64,000 nt of DNA from Kribbella voronezhensis. Lineage in GTDB: Bacteria; Actinomycetota; Actinomycetes; Propionibacteriales; Kribbellaceae. Shown here one piece after another: positions 41,831-50,578 of this stretch. Position numbers and translations under genes: made by a program. The DNA lies in assembly GCF_004365175.1 (NCBI RefSeq), contig NZ_SOCE01000001.1, positions 2,777,154 to 2,841,153 on the forward strand, read 5' to 3'. Each line of letters starts with the position of its first letter. Position 1 is the first letter of the stretch. The notes beneath the pieces were generated by a model, which had not been told where the DNA came from, did not search any database, and saw only the letters and a list, made by a program, of their open reading frames with translations.

Positions 41831-43939
41831 GTGAGCCAGGTCGACGAGTTGTTCGCCGAGCGGGTCGCCGCGCTCAAACCTGCGACCTGCGACCATCCCG
41901 CCGCCGTACTGCGGGAGCTGTACGACGCCCAGCTCGGTAGCCGGCACGCCGATCTGGCGGCTCGCTGGCTGCAGTCCAAGGGGCTCGGGTTCTACACGAT
42001 CGGGTCGGCCGGCCACGAGGGAAACGCGGCGGTCGCCGCCGCGCTCAGGCCCACCGATCCCGCGCTCCTGCACTACCGCTCTGGTGCGTTCTACCTGGCT
42101 CGAGCGGCGCAGCACGGAGCACCAGACGGGATCCGGGACATCCTGCTCGGCGTCGCCGCCGCGACCACGGAACCGATCGCGGGCGGCCGGCACAAGGTGT
42201 TCGGGCGGCATGACCTGGCGATCATTCCGCAGACCTCGACGATCGCGTCGCACCTGCCCCGGGCGATGGGCGTCGCCTTCTCGATCGCGCGCGCGGCCAA
42301 GCTCGGCGTACCGTCACCGTGGCCCGCGGACGCTGTCGTGGTGACCAGCTTCGGCGACGCCTCGGCGAACCACTCGACGGCGACCGGGGCGATCAACGCG
42401 GCCCTGCACGCGTCGTACCAGGGGCTGCCGATGCCGTTGCTGCTGGTCTGCGAGGACAACGGGATCGGCATCAGCGTGCGCACCCCGGAGGGCTGGATCA
42501 AACAGGCCTACGGGCAACGCCCCGGCCTGCGGTACTTCGATGCCGACGGCACCGATCTCGCCGCGACCCTGACGATGGCGACGGAGGCCGCGACCTTCGT
42601 ACGCCGGAATCACCGGCCCGCGTTCCTCAGGCTCCGCACTGTCCGGCTGATGGGTCACGCCGGGTCGGACGTGGAAGCCGCCTACCGGAGCCCGGCCGAA
42701 CTGCTGGCCGAGGAGGAGCTGGATCCGTTGCTCGGCACGGCCCGGCTGCTGATCGGTTCGGGCTGTACGCCGGACGACGTGGTCGAGTTGTACGAGAACA
42801 AGCGTGCCGAGGTGATGCGGATAGCCCACGAGGTCGCGGGGTTGCCGCAACTCGAATCGGCCGCCGCCGTCGCGGCGCCGCTGCGTTATCCGGATACCGC
42901 GACGGTCGCGAAGGCGCTGCCCGGTCATCACGTCGAACAAGGTGGCCCGCTCACGCTGAGCCAGTCGATCAACCGGGCGCTGGCCGACGTACTGGCGTCG
43001 TACCCGGAAGCGATGGTGTTCGGCGAGGACGTCGGCCGCAAAGGCGGGGTGTACGGCGTCACGCGCGGGCTGCAGAAGATGTTCGGGGCCGCACGGGTGT
43101 TCGACACCTTGCTGGACGAGCAGTCGATCCTCGGGCTGGGGCTCGGGGCCGGGGTGTCCGGATTGCTGCCGATCCCGGAGGTGCAGTACCTCGCCTATCT
43201 GCACAACGCGGAGGATCAGTTGCGCGGCGAGGCGGCGTCGCTGAAGTTCTTCTCGCAAGGGCAGTACCGCAATCCGATGGTGCTGCGGATCGCCGGGTAC
43301 GGCTACCAGAAAGGTTTCGGCGGCCACTTCCACAACGACGACGCGATCGGCGTACTGCGGGACATCCCGGGCATCGTGATCGCGTCACCGTCCCGTCCGG
43401 ACGACGCGGCCGCCATGCTGCACACGTGCGCCGCGGCGGCTCGTAGCGACGGGACGGTCTGCGTCTTCCTCGAGCCGATCGCCCTGTACCACCGGCGCGA
43501 TCTGCTCGAAGACGGTGACGACCGTTGGCTGGCCGAGTATCCGACCGCGTCGGTGCCGATCGGGAAGGGCCGAACGTACGGCGACGGGGACCGGCTCACG
43601 ATCGTCACCTTCGGCAACGGTGTCCCGATGTGCTTGCGCGTGGCGGACCGGCTGCCCGGCGTACGGGTTCTCGACCTGCGCTGGCTGGCACCGTTACCGG
43701 TGGAGGATTTGTTGCGTGAGGCAACGGCTACTGGGAGGGTGCTGGTGGCGGACGAAACACGTCGCTCGGGTGGCGTGTCCGAGGGCGTGCTGGCCGCGCT
43801 GATCGACGCCGGGTACGCCGGGCGGCTGGCGCGGGTGAGCAGCGAGGACTCGTTCGTCCCGTTGGGCGACGCGGCCCGGCAGGTCCTGCTGAGCGAACAG
43901 ACCATCGAATCCGCGGCCCGCGGACTCCTCGCGGACTAG
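41831..43939 (+). CDS. Fused alpha-beta E1 component of a 2-oxoacid dehydrogenase
   Basis: 702 residues from GTG 41831. The alpha-like half (1-~330) has the thiamine diphosphate motif GDASANHSTATGAINAALHASYQGLPMPLLLVCEDN and TEPIAGGRHKVFGRHD. The beta-like half (~350-702) has VFGEDVGRKGGVYGVTRGLQ, LDEQSILGLGLG and GNGVPMCLRVADRL. It decarboxylates a 2-oxoacid (branched-chain 2-oxoacids are the most likely type for this arrangement) and transfers the acyl group to an E2 lipoyl domain. No E2 or E3 gene is nearby, so the partner must be encoded elsewhere. Confidence 0.9.
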   Translation: MSQVDELFAERVAALKPATCDHPAAVLRELYDAQLGSRHADLAARWLQSKGLGFYTIGSAGHEGNAAVAAALRPTDPALLHYRSGAFYLARAAQHGAPDGIRDILLGVAAATTEPIAGGRHKVFGRHDLAIIPQTSTIASHLPRAMGVAFSIARAAKLGVPSPWPADAVVVTSFGDASANHSTATGAINAALHASYQGLPMPLLLVCEDNGIGISVRTPEGWIKQAYGQRPGLRYFDADGTDLAATLTMATEAATFVRRNHRPAFLRLRTVRLMGHAGSDVEAAYRSPAELLAEEELDPLLGTARLLIGSGCTPDDVVELYENKRAEVMRIAHEVAGLPQLESAAAVAAPLRYPDTATVAKALPGHHVEQGGPLTLSQSINRALADVLASYPEAMVFGEDVGRKGGVYGVTRGLQKMFGAARVFDTLLDEQSILGLGLGAGVSGLLPIPEVQYLAYLHNAEDQLRGEAASLKFFSQGQYRNPMVLRIAGYGYQKGFGGHFHNDDAIGVLRDIPGIVIASPSRPDDAAAMLHTCAAAARSDGTVCVFLEPIALYHRRDLLEDGDDRWLAEYPTASVPIGKGRTYGDGDRLTIVTFGNGVPMCLRVADRLPGVRVLDLRWLAPLPVEDLLREATATGRVLVADETRRSGGVSEGVLAALIDAGYAGRLARVSSEDSFVPLGDAARQVLLSEQTIESAARGLLAD

Positions 43940-43971
43940 CGCCTTCACGCCTGAAGAGGTCTTCCGGCCAG

Positions 43972-44460
43972 TCAGCTGAAGAGGCGTTGCCAGAAGGAGC
44001 GCTTCGGGGCGGGCTCCTGCTGGGGGGGCGCAGGCTCGGGCTGGGGCGCCTGGCCGGCTTCGCGGTCCTCGCGCCACTGCCGCAGTACGGCGTCCTCGTC
44101 GGTCTTGCCGACCGGGATCACCGGACCGGTGGCGTCGCGAACCTGAACCAGGATCCGCTGGTTCAGATCGTCCAGATACTCGCGAACCTCGGCCTCGGTC
44201 CGCATCTTCCGCACGTGCTCGCGGATCCGCGCCTTCTCCTTGCGCAGCAGCACGGTCGGCGGCAGCAGGACGTCGGCCTCGATCTTCTCCCGGCGCATGA
44301 AGTCCTTGACCCACCAGTCGGGGTCGTGCGGATCGGCCAGCTTGCCGATCGGCTTTCCCGCGCCGGCGAGATCGTCGAACTCCCCTGCGTTCTGGGCTCG
44401 CTGGATCTGCGCCTCGACCCAGTCGTCCATCTTCATCGAGGGCGGCTTGCGCTCGGTCAT
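43972..44460 (-). CDS. DUF1992 (DnaJ-C28-like) domain protein
   Basis: 162 residues from ATG 44460 (GGGAGG 6 nt upstream). The DUF1992 core is VEAQIQRAQNAGEFDDLAGAGKPI, followed by DPDWWVKDFMRREKIEADVLLPPTVLLRKE. The C-terminus is Pro/Gln/Glu-rich and ends KRSFWQRLF. Function unknown; the domain is shared with eukaryotic DNAJC28. Confidence 0.9.
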   Translation of the reverse strand: MTERKPPSMKMDDWVEAQIQRAQNAGEFDDLAGAGKPIGKLADPHDPDWWVKDFMRREKIEADVLLPPTVLLRKEKARIREHVRKMRTEAEVREYLDDLNQRILVQVRDATGPVIPVGKTDEDAVLRQWREDREAGQAPQPEPAPPQQEPAPKRSFWQRLFS

Positions 44461-44527
44461 GTCCAACCTCCCGTGCCCGGCGACATGGTTGCTTGTACGA
44501 GCCGAGTCTAATAGCTTGTGAATGCAG

Positions 44528-45142
44528 TCACAAGGGCGGATCGGGGTCCACCACGACCACCGGCACGCTGCGCTCGGGCCAGAGCTCGGGCATCGCGATC
44601 GGTACCCGCCACATCCGGACGCCGGGCTCGACCAGGCCGTGCCGGATCGCGACGTACCGCATCAGACGCAGCGGACCGGCGATCAGCACGAAGGCGAGTG
44701 GCAGTTCCAGCAGTCCTGCACTGAGGATCGCCTGCAGGAGATCGTCACCGCGCTGGCTGGTCATCACGTCGAACCACGCGTCGCAGATCAGCAGGACGCC
44801 GGTCGCGAAGGCGAACGGGAACAACAACTGCCGCCGTCGCCAACCAGCGATCGCGGTCACCGTCAGCATGGTCAGCAGCAGGATGTCGAAGCCCACCCAG
44901 GTCGCGACCCAGTTCCGTGCCACGTAGTGACTCGGCAGGGTGTTGCCCAGATAGACGGTCCACGGGATCAGCACCGCCACCGCGAGCAGCAGCAACACCA
45001 GCCGCCACTTCCGGATCCGCTGCATGGTCCGCGGGCTCAGCATCAGCCCGGTCGGCGCGGGTGCCAGCCGGCGGACCAATTCCCGCCGCTCCGCCGCCGT
45101 CATCGCCTGGATCTCTTCGTCCGTCAGCCCCAAACCACTCAC
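44528..45142 (-). CDS. Hypothetical multi-pass membrane protein
   Basis: 204 residues from GTG 45142; the longer open frame upstream is unlikely to be coding. A short cytoplasmic lead (LTDEEIQAMTAAERRELVRRL) is followed by four hydrophobic segments (~45-65, 78-100, 105-125, 140-165) and a C-terminus ending VPVVVVDPDPPL. No characterised family recognised. Confidence 0.7.
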   Translation of the reverse strand: MSGLGLTDEEIQAMTAAERRELVRRLAPAPTGLMLSPRTMQRIRKWRLVLLLLAVAVLIPWTVYLGNTLPSHYVARNWVATWVGFDILLLTMLTVTAIAGWRRRQLLFPFAFATGVLLICDAWFDVMTSQRGDDLLQAILSAGLLELPLAFVLIAGPLRLMRYVAIRHGLVEPGVRMWRVPIAMPELWPERSVPVVVVDPDPPL

Positions 45143-45309
45143 CCTTGAATGCTCACACGCCCACCAACCCCAACCCAGTACCCCGCGCCACTCTTCCCCT
45201 TTCCTCCACCTCCGCTCACCTGGGTTGAGGCAGCCGGCGGGGGTTGGCAAAGGGTCCGGTGGTGGCGGAGGCTGGGCGGACCGAATGTCGCGATCGAGAG
45301 GACCCACCT

Positions 45310-46857
45310 GTGTCGTCCGTCATCCTGTCCGTCGTCGCCGGAGAGCGGGTTCCCGACCCGGTCCGGACCACCCCGTCCACCAACCCGGCGAACACCGCCG
45401 ACGTGGTCGGCACCATCGGCTCGGCCGGCGCCGACGTGTTCACCCGGGCAGCGGCGGCGGCCAAGACAGCGCAGTACGGATGGGCCGCCTTGCCCGCCCC
45501 GCAGCGCGGTCAGGTGGTCGCGAACGTCGGCCGGCTGATGACGGCGAACAAGACCCGCCTCGCCGCACTCGTCACCCGCGAGATCGGCAAACCGCTCGCC
45601 GAGGCGCTGGGCGAGGTGCAGGAGATCATCGACACCTGCGACTTCTTCATCGGCGAGGGCCGCCGGCTGTACGGCCAGACCGTGCCGTCGGAGATGCCGG
45701 ACAAGCAACTGTTCACCTTTCGCCGGCCGGTCGGCGCCGTCGCGGTGATCTCGGCCGGCAACTTCCCGGTCGCCGTCCCGTCGTGGTACATCGTCCCGGC
45801 CCTGCTCTGCGGCAACACCGTGGTCTGGAAGCCGGCGGAGTACTCCGCGGTCGTCTCGGACGCGTTCTACGAGATCTTCGCCCATGCCGGCGTACCGGCG
45901 GGCGTGCTCAACGTCGTGTACGCCGACGGCGCGGACACCTTCGCCGGGCTCGAGCAGGCCCTCGCGGCCGGCCTGATCGACAAGGTCGGCTTCACCGGTT
46001 CCAGCGAGGTCGGCACCCGGATCGGCGAACTCTGCGGCCGCCACCTGCAGACCCCCTGCCTCGAACTCGGCGGCAAGAACCCGATGGTGATCACCGAGGA
46101 CGCAGACCTCGACCTGGCGGTCGAAGGCGCGTTGTTCTCAGGCTTCGGTACTGCGGGTCAGCGGTGCACGTCGCTGGGAACGGTGATCGTGCACGAGTCG
46201 ATCCACGACACCTTCATCGAGAAGTTCAGTACGGCGGTCCGCGAGGCCGCGATGGGCGATCCTCGGGAGGACGTGCTGTTCGGCCCGCTCCTGGACGAGA
46301 AGTTCGCCGCCGGCTTCGAGAAGTCGCTCGGCTGGATCGCTGCGCACCACCAGGTGATCGGGTCGACCGGCCGGGTCGGAGCGGACAACCCACGGGACGG
46401 CTTCGTCGGTGATCCCTCGGCCGGCTTGTTCTACCACCCGGTGATCGTGGACGGTGTCCGGCCGGACGACGAGCTGTTCCTGAACGAGACGTTCGGCCCG
46501 ATCGTCGGCGTGACGACGTACTCAACCCTCGACGAGGCGATTGCTCTGGGCAACAAACCGGGGTACGGGCTGTCCAGTTCGATCTACACCACCGACCCGA
46601 ACAAGGCGTTCCGGTTCGCCCAGGGCATCTCGGCCGGGATGGTGAGTGTGAACAACTCGACGTCGGGCGCCGAGGCGCATCTGCCGTTCGGCGGGAACGG
46701 CAAGTCGGGCAACGGCTCGCGGCAGAGCGGGATCTGGGTCCTCGACCAGTTCACCCGCTGGCAGTCGCTGAACTGGGACTACTCCGGCAAACTCCAGAAG
46801 GCCCAGATGGACACCGTCACGGTCGAGGCCGACGACGACTTCCTGCTGCCCGGCTGA
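45310..46857 (+). CDS. Aldehyde dehydrogenase family protein
   Basis: 515 residues from GTG 45310. Catalytic Cys286 is in GFGTAGQRCTSLG and Glu252 in CLELGGKNPM; the NAD-site loops are VISAGNFPVAVPSW and VGFTGSSEVGTRI. It oxidises an aldehyde to an acid with NAD(P)+. The stop overlaps the start of the FAD oxidoreductase gene (TGATG), so the two are co-translated. A semialdehyde such as alpha-ketoglutarate semialdehyde from the nearby glucarate operon is a candidate substrate, but an aldehyde made by the coupled FAD enzyme fits the overlap better. Confidence 0.92.
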   Translation: MSSVILSVVAGERVPDPVRTTPSTNPANTADVVGTIGSAGADVFTRAAAAAKTAQYGWAALPAPQRGQVVANVGRLMTANKTRLAALVTREIGKPLAEALGEVQEIIDTCDFFIGEGRRLYGQTVPSEMPDKQLFTFRRPVGAVAVISAGNFPVAVPSWYIVPALLCGNTVVWKPAEYSAVVSDAFYEIFAHAGVPAGVLNVVYADGADTFAGLEQALAAGLIDKVGFTGSSEVGTRIGELCGRHLQTPCLELGGKNPMVITEDADLDLAVEGALFSGFGTAGQRCTSLGTVIVHESIHDTFIEKFSTAVREAAMGDPREDVLFGPLLDEKFAAGFEKSLGWIAAHHQVIGSTGRVGADNPRDGFVGDPSAGLFYHPVIVDGVRPDDELFLNETFGPIVGVTTYSTLDEAIALGNKPGYGLSSSIYTTDPNKAFRFAQGISAGMVSVNNSTSGAEAHLPFGGNGKSGNGSRQSGIWVLDQFTRWQSLNWDYSGKLQKAQMDTVTVEADDDFLLPG

Positions 46858-48050
46858 TGGCCGGGGCGATCCCGGGACCGGCGGCGGGCCCGCGCCGGCC
46901 GATTGCCCTGCCGGACGCCGCCGACGTGGTGATCGTCGGCGGCGGGGTGATGGGGACGAGCATCGCGTTCCACCTGGCCGAGGCCGGTGTACGGCGGATC
47001 GTGCTTCTGGAGCAGCAGGAACTCGGGTCGGGCTCGACGTCGAAGGCTGCCGGCGGCGTACGGGCGAACTTCTCCGACGAACTCAACATCGCGCTCGGTG
47101 CTCGTAGCCTGGAGGCCTTCGCGCGCTTCGGCGAACGACCTGGTCAGGAGATCGACCTGCACCGCGTCGGCTACCTGTTCCTGCTGTCCACCGCGGACCA
47201 GGTTGCCTTGTTCGAGGAGAGCACGCGACTGCAGAACGCGGCCGGTCAGCCGACCCGGATGATCTCTCCCGCCGAGGCCGCGTCGCTCGCCCCGATCATC
47301 TCTCCAGACGGCTTGGCGGGCGCCTGCTTCTCACCAGCCGACGGGCACTGTACGCCGGAATCGGTGGTACTCGGCTACGCCTCCGCGGCCCGCCGGCTCG
47401 GCGCGACCTTGATCACCGGCTGCACGGTCACCGATATCGATGCTGAAGGCAACAAGATCGTCGGCGTACGGACGGACCGCGGTGTCATCCGAACGTCGAC
47501 GGTGATCTGCGTTGCCGGCGCTTGGTCGGCGGGCATCGGCGCGATGGTCGGCGTGGAGCTCCCGGTGACACCGCTTCGCCGTCAGATCGTCGTCACCGAA
47601 GCGATTCCGGACCTGCCGGAGATGCCGATGACGATCGACTTCAGCAGCACGTTCTACTTCCACTCCGAAGGGCCCGGACTGCTGGTCGGCATGTCCGATC
47701 CCGAGGAGCGGCCGGGCTTCCACCTGGATCGCTCCGAGGACTGGCTGCCACGGCTCACCGCCGCGATGGAGCAGCGGGCGCCGTCGCTGCTGGAGGTGGG
47801 CCTGGTCAGCGGCTGGGCCGGACTCTACGAGAACACGCCGGATCACAACGCGCTGATCGGCGAGGCCGCCGAGGTGAGCCGATTCCTTTATGCCACAGGG
47901 TTTTCCGGCCACGGCTTCCTCCAGGGCCCGGCCGTCGGCGAGATCATCCGCGACCTGTACCTCGATCGGACCCCGTTCGTCGACATCTCCCCTTTGCATG
48001 CCACCCGGTTCCGGACCGCCGGGCTTCGCGCCGAGCAGAACATCGTCTGA
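46857..48050 (+). CDS. FAD-dependent oxidoreductase (DAO / sarcosine-oxidase-like)
   Basis: 397 residues from ATG 46857, sharing one base with the upstream stop. The FAD motif is ADVVIVGGGVMGTSIAFHLAEAGVRRIVLLEQQ, followed by GSGSTSKAAGGVRANF, typical of the DAO superfamily. The C-terminus has SGWAGLYENTPDHNALIGEA and YATGFSGHGFLQGPAVGEI. The group oxidises amines such as sarcosine, D-amino acids or N-methyl compounds, releasing an aldehyde or 2-oxoacid. Substrate unknown. Confidence 0.92.
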   Translation: MAGAIPGPAAGPRRPIALPDAADVVIVGGGVMGTSIAFHLAEAGVRRIVLLEQQELGSGSTSKAAGGVRANFSDELNIALGARSLEAFARFGERPGQEIDLHRVGYLFLLSTADQVALFEESTRLQNAAGQPTRMISPAEAASLAPIISPDGLAGACFSPADGHCTPESVVLGYASAARRLGATLITGCTVTDIDAEGNKIVGVRTDRGVIRTSTVICVAGAWSAGIGAMVGVELPVTPLRRQIVVTEAIPDLPEMPMTIDFSSTFYFHSEGPGLLVGMSDPEERPGFHLDRSEDWLPRLTAAMEQRAPSLLEVGLVSGWAGLYENTPDHNALIGEAAEVSRFLYATGFSGHGFLQGPAVGEIIRDLYLDRTPFVDISPLHATRFRTAGLRAEQNIV

Positions 48051-48260
48051 CTGCGCAGCGATCTCGTCGACCGGCGATATAGGTCATGACATCGCCGATG
48101 CGCCAGCGACACGCCGAAGGACCGCGCCGGGAAAGTAGCTTTTCGGAGTACTGCTCGTTAGGGCAGTGTCAGGTTGATGTTCCGGTCCGGAGCAGCGGGG
48201 TGTTGATGCCCTGAGCGATCAACTAACCTGGGTCGGGTTTCTCGGCGACGTGGAGGATGC

Positions 48261-48875
48261 GTGAAGCGGTTCGTAGTACCGCCAAACTGGCCCACGCCGC
48301 CCCGTCGTAGCTGGATGCCGCCGAAGACGTGGCGCCCGGATCCGGCCTGGCCGGCCGCGCCCGAGGGCTGGAAGTTCTGGGTCGACGGCAAGGGCAACCC
48401 GGTCCGCGGACCCGTCGGCCGGTACGCCGGACCGTCGCGGCGGGCCGTCTTCGCCGGCGCCGGCGGGATCGCGTTGTTCCTGGCGCTGAACATCTGGGCG
48501 TTGTCGGCGATCGGCCTGTTCGACTCCGATCAGCCGGAGAGCCAGGCCGTCCGTGTCGTCGACGACAGCACGCCGACTCCGACACCGACACCCACTCCCC
48601 AGGCGCCGACCACGGTGCCCTCAGCGCCTCCGAAGGTCGAGAAGAGCTCGCTTCCCCCGCTTCCGCGGAAGACCCGGACGACGAAGAAGGTCGAAACGTC
48701 CGAGCGCACCACCCCGAAACCCACGAAGACCACCACCACGCCGAAGCCGCCCACCACGACCCCGTCCCACCGCCCCACCCGCGAAGAACTCCTCGCCGAA
48801 TACTGCCGCCAACAAGGCTGGCCCCCAGAAGTCTGCGACCCCGACAACTGGAACCAGGACCCCCAGCACCCCTAA
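48261..48875 (+). CDS. Membrane protein with Trp/Pro-rich N-terminus and Pro/Thr-rich tail
   Basis: 204 residues from GTG 48261 (GGAGG about 4-8 nt upstream). The N-terminus has repeated W-P motifs (PPNWPTPPRRSWMPPKTWRPDPAWPAAPEGWKFW in pieces). One transmembrane helix follows (~63-88, AVFAGAGGIALFLALNIWALSAIGLF). The rest is a Thr/Pro/Lys-rich extracellular linker (~95-170) ending in a small conserved tip: TREELLAEYCRQQGWPPEVC. It looks like a wall-spanning protein. Family not recognised. Confidence 0.7.
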   Translation: MKRFVVPPNWPTPPRRSWMPPKTWRPDPAWPAAPEGWKFWVDGKGNPVRGPVGRYAGPSRRAVFAGAGGIALFLALNIWALSAIGLFDSDQPESQAVRVVDDSTPTPTPTPTPQAPTTVPSAPPKVEKSSLPPLPRKTRTTKKVETSERTTPKPTKTTTTPKPPTTTPSHRPTREELLAEYCRQQGWPPEVCDPDNWNQDPQHP

Positions 48876-48940
48876 CCCACCACACGCCACCCAGAACCTC
48901 CGAGGTACCGGGTGCCGCTCTCGGCGGATTCGTCGCAGGG

Positions 48941-49558
48941 TCAAGGAAGGTTGTTGGTCGTGCGCATGGCGGTGACGATGGGGCCGGCGCCTTCGGTTTC
49001 CAGGGTGGTGACGACTCCGGCGATGTCGGCGGTGGGGCGGTTCTGGGAGAGTTTGGCTTTGGCCTCGATGCGGGTGATGCGGAGTTCGAGGCCGACGATG
49101 GCGCGGAGTTGGCCGGCGACGTAGGCGGCCGGGGCGTCGTCCACGGACCAGGGGGCGGGGCGTGAAGACTCGTGCTTGCTGGTGAGGCGGCGGACGAGGC
49201 TGTCCAGCCAAGTGGCGTCGTCGTGGATCACGAGGTCGCCGTAGACGTGCGCGGTGACGTAGTTCCAGGTCGGGACCACCCGGCCGTGCTCAGCTTTCGA
49301 TGCGTACGACGACGGGCTGATGTAGGCGTCCGGACCGGCCACGATCGCGAGCGCTTCGCCGAGGACCGGCGTCTTCCACTGTGGGTTGTTCCGGGCAACG
49401 TGGCCCAGCAGCGCACCCGCCTCGGCGTCGTACACGAGAGGCAGGAAGGTCGCCAGCAAGCCGTCGGCCGTGGCGGTGATCAGGTTCGCCGCGCCGTGGT
49501 TGGTCAGCAAGTCCTGCACCACGGCGTCATCCGCGGCGAAATGCGAAGGAACGTACAT
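48941..49558 (-). CDS. FMN-binding negative transcriptional regulator (PaiB family)
   Basis: 205 residues from ATG 49558. The PaiB/FMN-binding split-barrel pattern is clear: MYVPSHFAADDAVVQDLL, LPLVYDAEAGALLGHVARNNPQW, and ISPSSYASKAEHGRVVPTWNYVTAHVYG. It binds FMN; the regulatory role known from Bacillus PaiB is not certain in actinomycetes. Divergent from the glucarate operon with a LacI-type operator in the gap, though it is not itself a LacI protein. Confidence 0.9.
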   Translation of the reverse strand: MYVPSHFAADDAVVQDLLTNHGAANLITATADGLLATFLPLVYDAEAGALLGHVARNNPQWKTPVLGEALAIVAGPDAYISPSSYASKAEHGRVVPTWNYVTAHVYGDLVIHDDATWLDSLVRRLTSKHESSRPAPWSVDDAPAAYVAGQLRAIVGLELRITRIEAKAKLSQNRPTADIAGVVTTLETEGAGPIVTAMRTTNNLP

Positions 49559-49641
49559 ACAGCCAGTATCCAGCCGGGTCAGGGCTCCCAGAGCGACTGG
49601 CACAACTGGAGCTCCCGTTGCGGTGCTTGCTAACCTCGGTT

Positions 49642-49655
49642 GGCAAGCGCTTGCC
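49642..49655. promoter_or_regulatory. LacI/GalR-type operator upstream of the glucarate operon
   Basis: GGCAAGCGCTTGCC is a perfect 14-bp palindrome with the central CG typical of LacI/GalR operators, 38 bp before the kdgD start. A TAACCT box about 10 bp upstream could be its -10. No LacI-family gene is in the window, so the repressor is encoded elsewhere. Confidence 0.75.
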
Positions 49656-49693
49656 GATGAGTGAGCGACCGCCACCCAGCAAGGGGTGAACCA

Positions 49694-50578
49694 TTGTCTT
49701 TGCACCTCGATCGGCTGTCCTCCTTCCCCGTCACCGCGTTCGACGCGGACGGCAACCTCGCCCTCGGTCCGTACCGCGAGCACCTTCGCCACCAGATCGA
49801 CGCCGACCCGGCCGCGATCTTCGCGTGCTGCGGGACCGGTGAGTTCTTCTCGCTCACCCTCGACGAGTACGCCGCCGCGGTGCGCGCCGCGGTGGCCGAG
49901 GCCGCCGGCGCCCTACCGGTGTTCGCGGGCACGGGGTACGGAACCGCGATGGCGGTCCAGTTCGCAGCGGCTGCCCGGGAGGCCGGCGCCGACGGGCTGC
50001 TGGTGCTACCGCCGTACCTGGTCAAGCCATCGCAGCAAGGCCTGCTCGACCATTTCAAGGCACTTGCGGCGCGGGCCGGGTTGCCGCTGATCGCCTACCA
50101 GCGGGACAACGCGATCTACACGCCCGAGACCGTCGCTGCCCTGGCCGCTGTTCCGGAGGTCATCGGGTTCAAGGACGGCCTCGGCGACCTGGACCTGCTC
50201 CAGCGCATCATGACCATCGCACCGGATCTCACCTATTTCAACGGACTCCCGACGGCCGAGGTCACCGCCCGGTCGTACGCGGCGATCGGCGTACGGGCGT
50301 ATTCGTCGGCCGTGCACTGCTTCGCGCCGGAGATCGCGCATGCGTACGAGGGCGGTCTGGATGCGTTGCTCCCCGAGTTCTTTCTGCCCCTGGTCAAGCT
50401 GCGGGACAAGGGCGCCGGGTACGCCGTCTCGCTGGTCAAGGCGGCCGTCCGGCGCCGGTTCACCGACGTCGGATCCGTCCGCTCCCCGCTCACCGACCCA
50501 CTGCCCGAACACCTGGAGGAACTGGACCAACTCCTGGACCAGGGCCTGACGATGGTACGGAAGGCGGCCGTCGCATGA
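49694..50578 (+). CDS. kdgD: 5-dehydro-4-deoxyglucarate dehydratase
   Basis: 294 residues from TTG 49694 (AAGGGG 7 nt upstream); GTG 49661 is an alternative just past the operator. DHDPS/NAL superfamily fold: FPVTAFDADGNL, FACCGTGEFFSLTLDEY, and the Schiff-base Lys160 in VIGFKDGLGDLDLL, with Tyr135 in IAYQRDN. It converts 5-dehydro-4-deoxy-D-glucarate to 2-oxoglutarate semialdehyde. Its stop overlaps the gudD start (ATGA). Confidence 0.93.
   Translation: MSLHLDRLSSFPVTAFDADGNLALGPYREHLRHQIDADPAAIFACCGTGEFFSLTLDEYAAAVRAAVAEAAGALPVFAGTGYGTAMAVQFAAAAREAGADGLLVLPPYLVKPSQQGLLDHFKALAARAGLPLIAYQRDNAIYTPETVAALAAVPEVIGFKDGLGDLDLLQRIMTIAPDLTYFNGLPTAEVTARSYAAIGVRAYSSAVHCFAPEIAHAYEGGLDALLPEFFLPLVKLRDKGAGYAVSLVKAAVRRRFTDVGSVRSPLTDPLPEHLEELDQLLDQGLTMVRKAAVA

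Noticed and set aside
48051..48260. Gene or strong terminator in the 209-bp gap before the Pro/Thr-rich membrane protein
   Set aside because: Only a weak 6-bp inverted repeat (GGCGAT with ATCGCC) and a TAACCT box near 48230 are visible; no reading frame with coding character.
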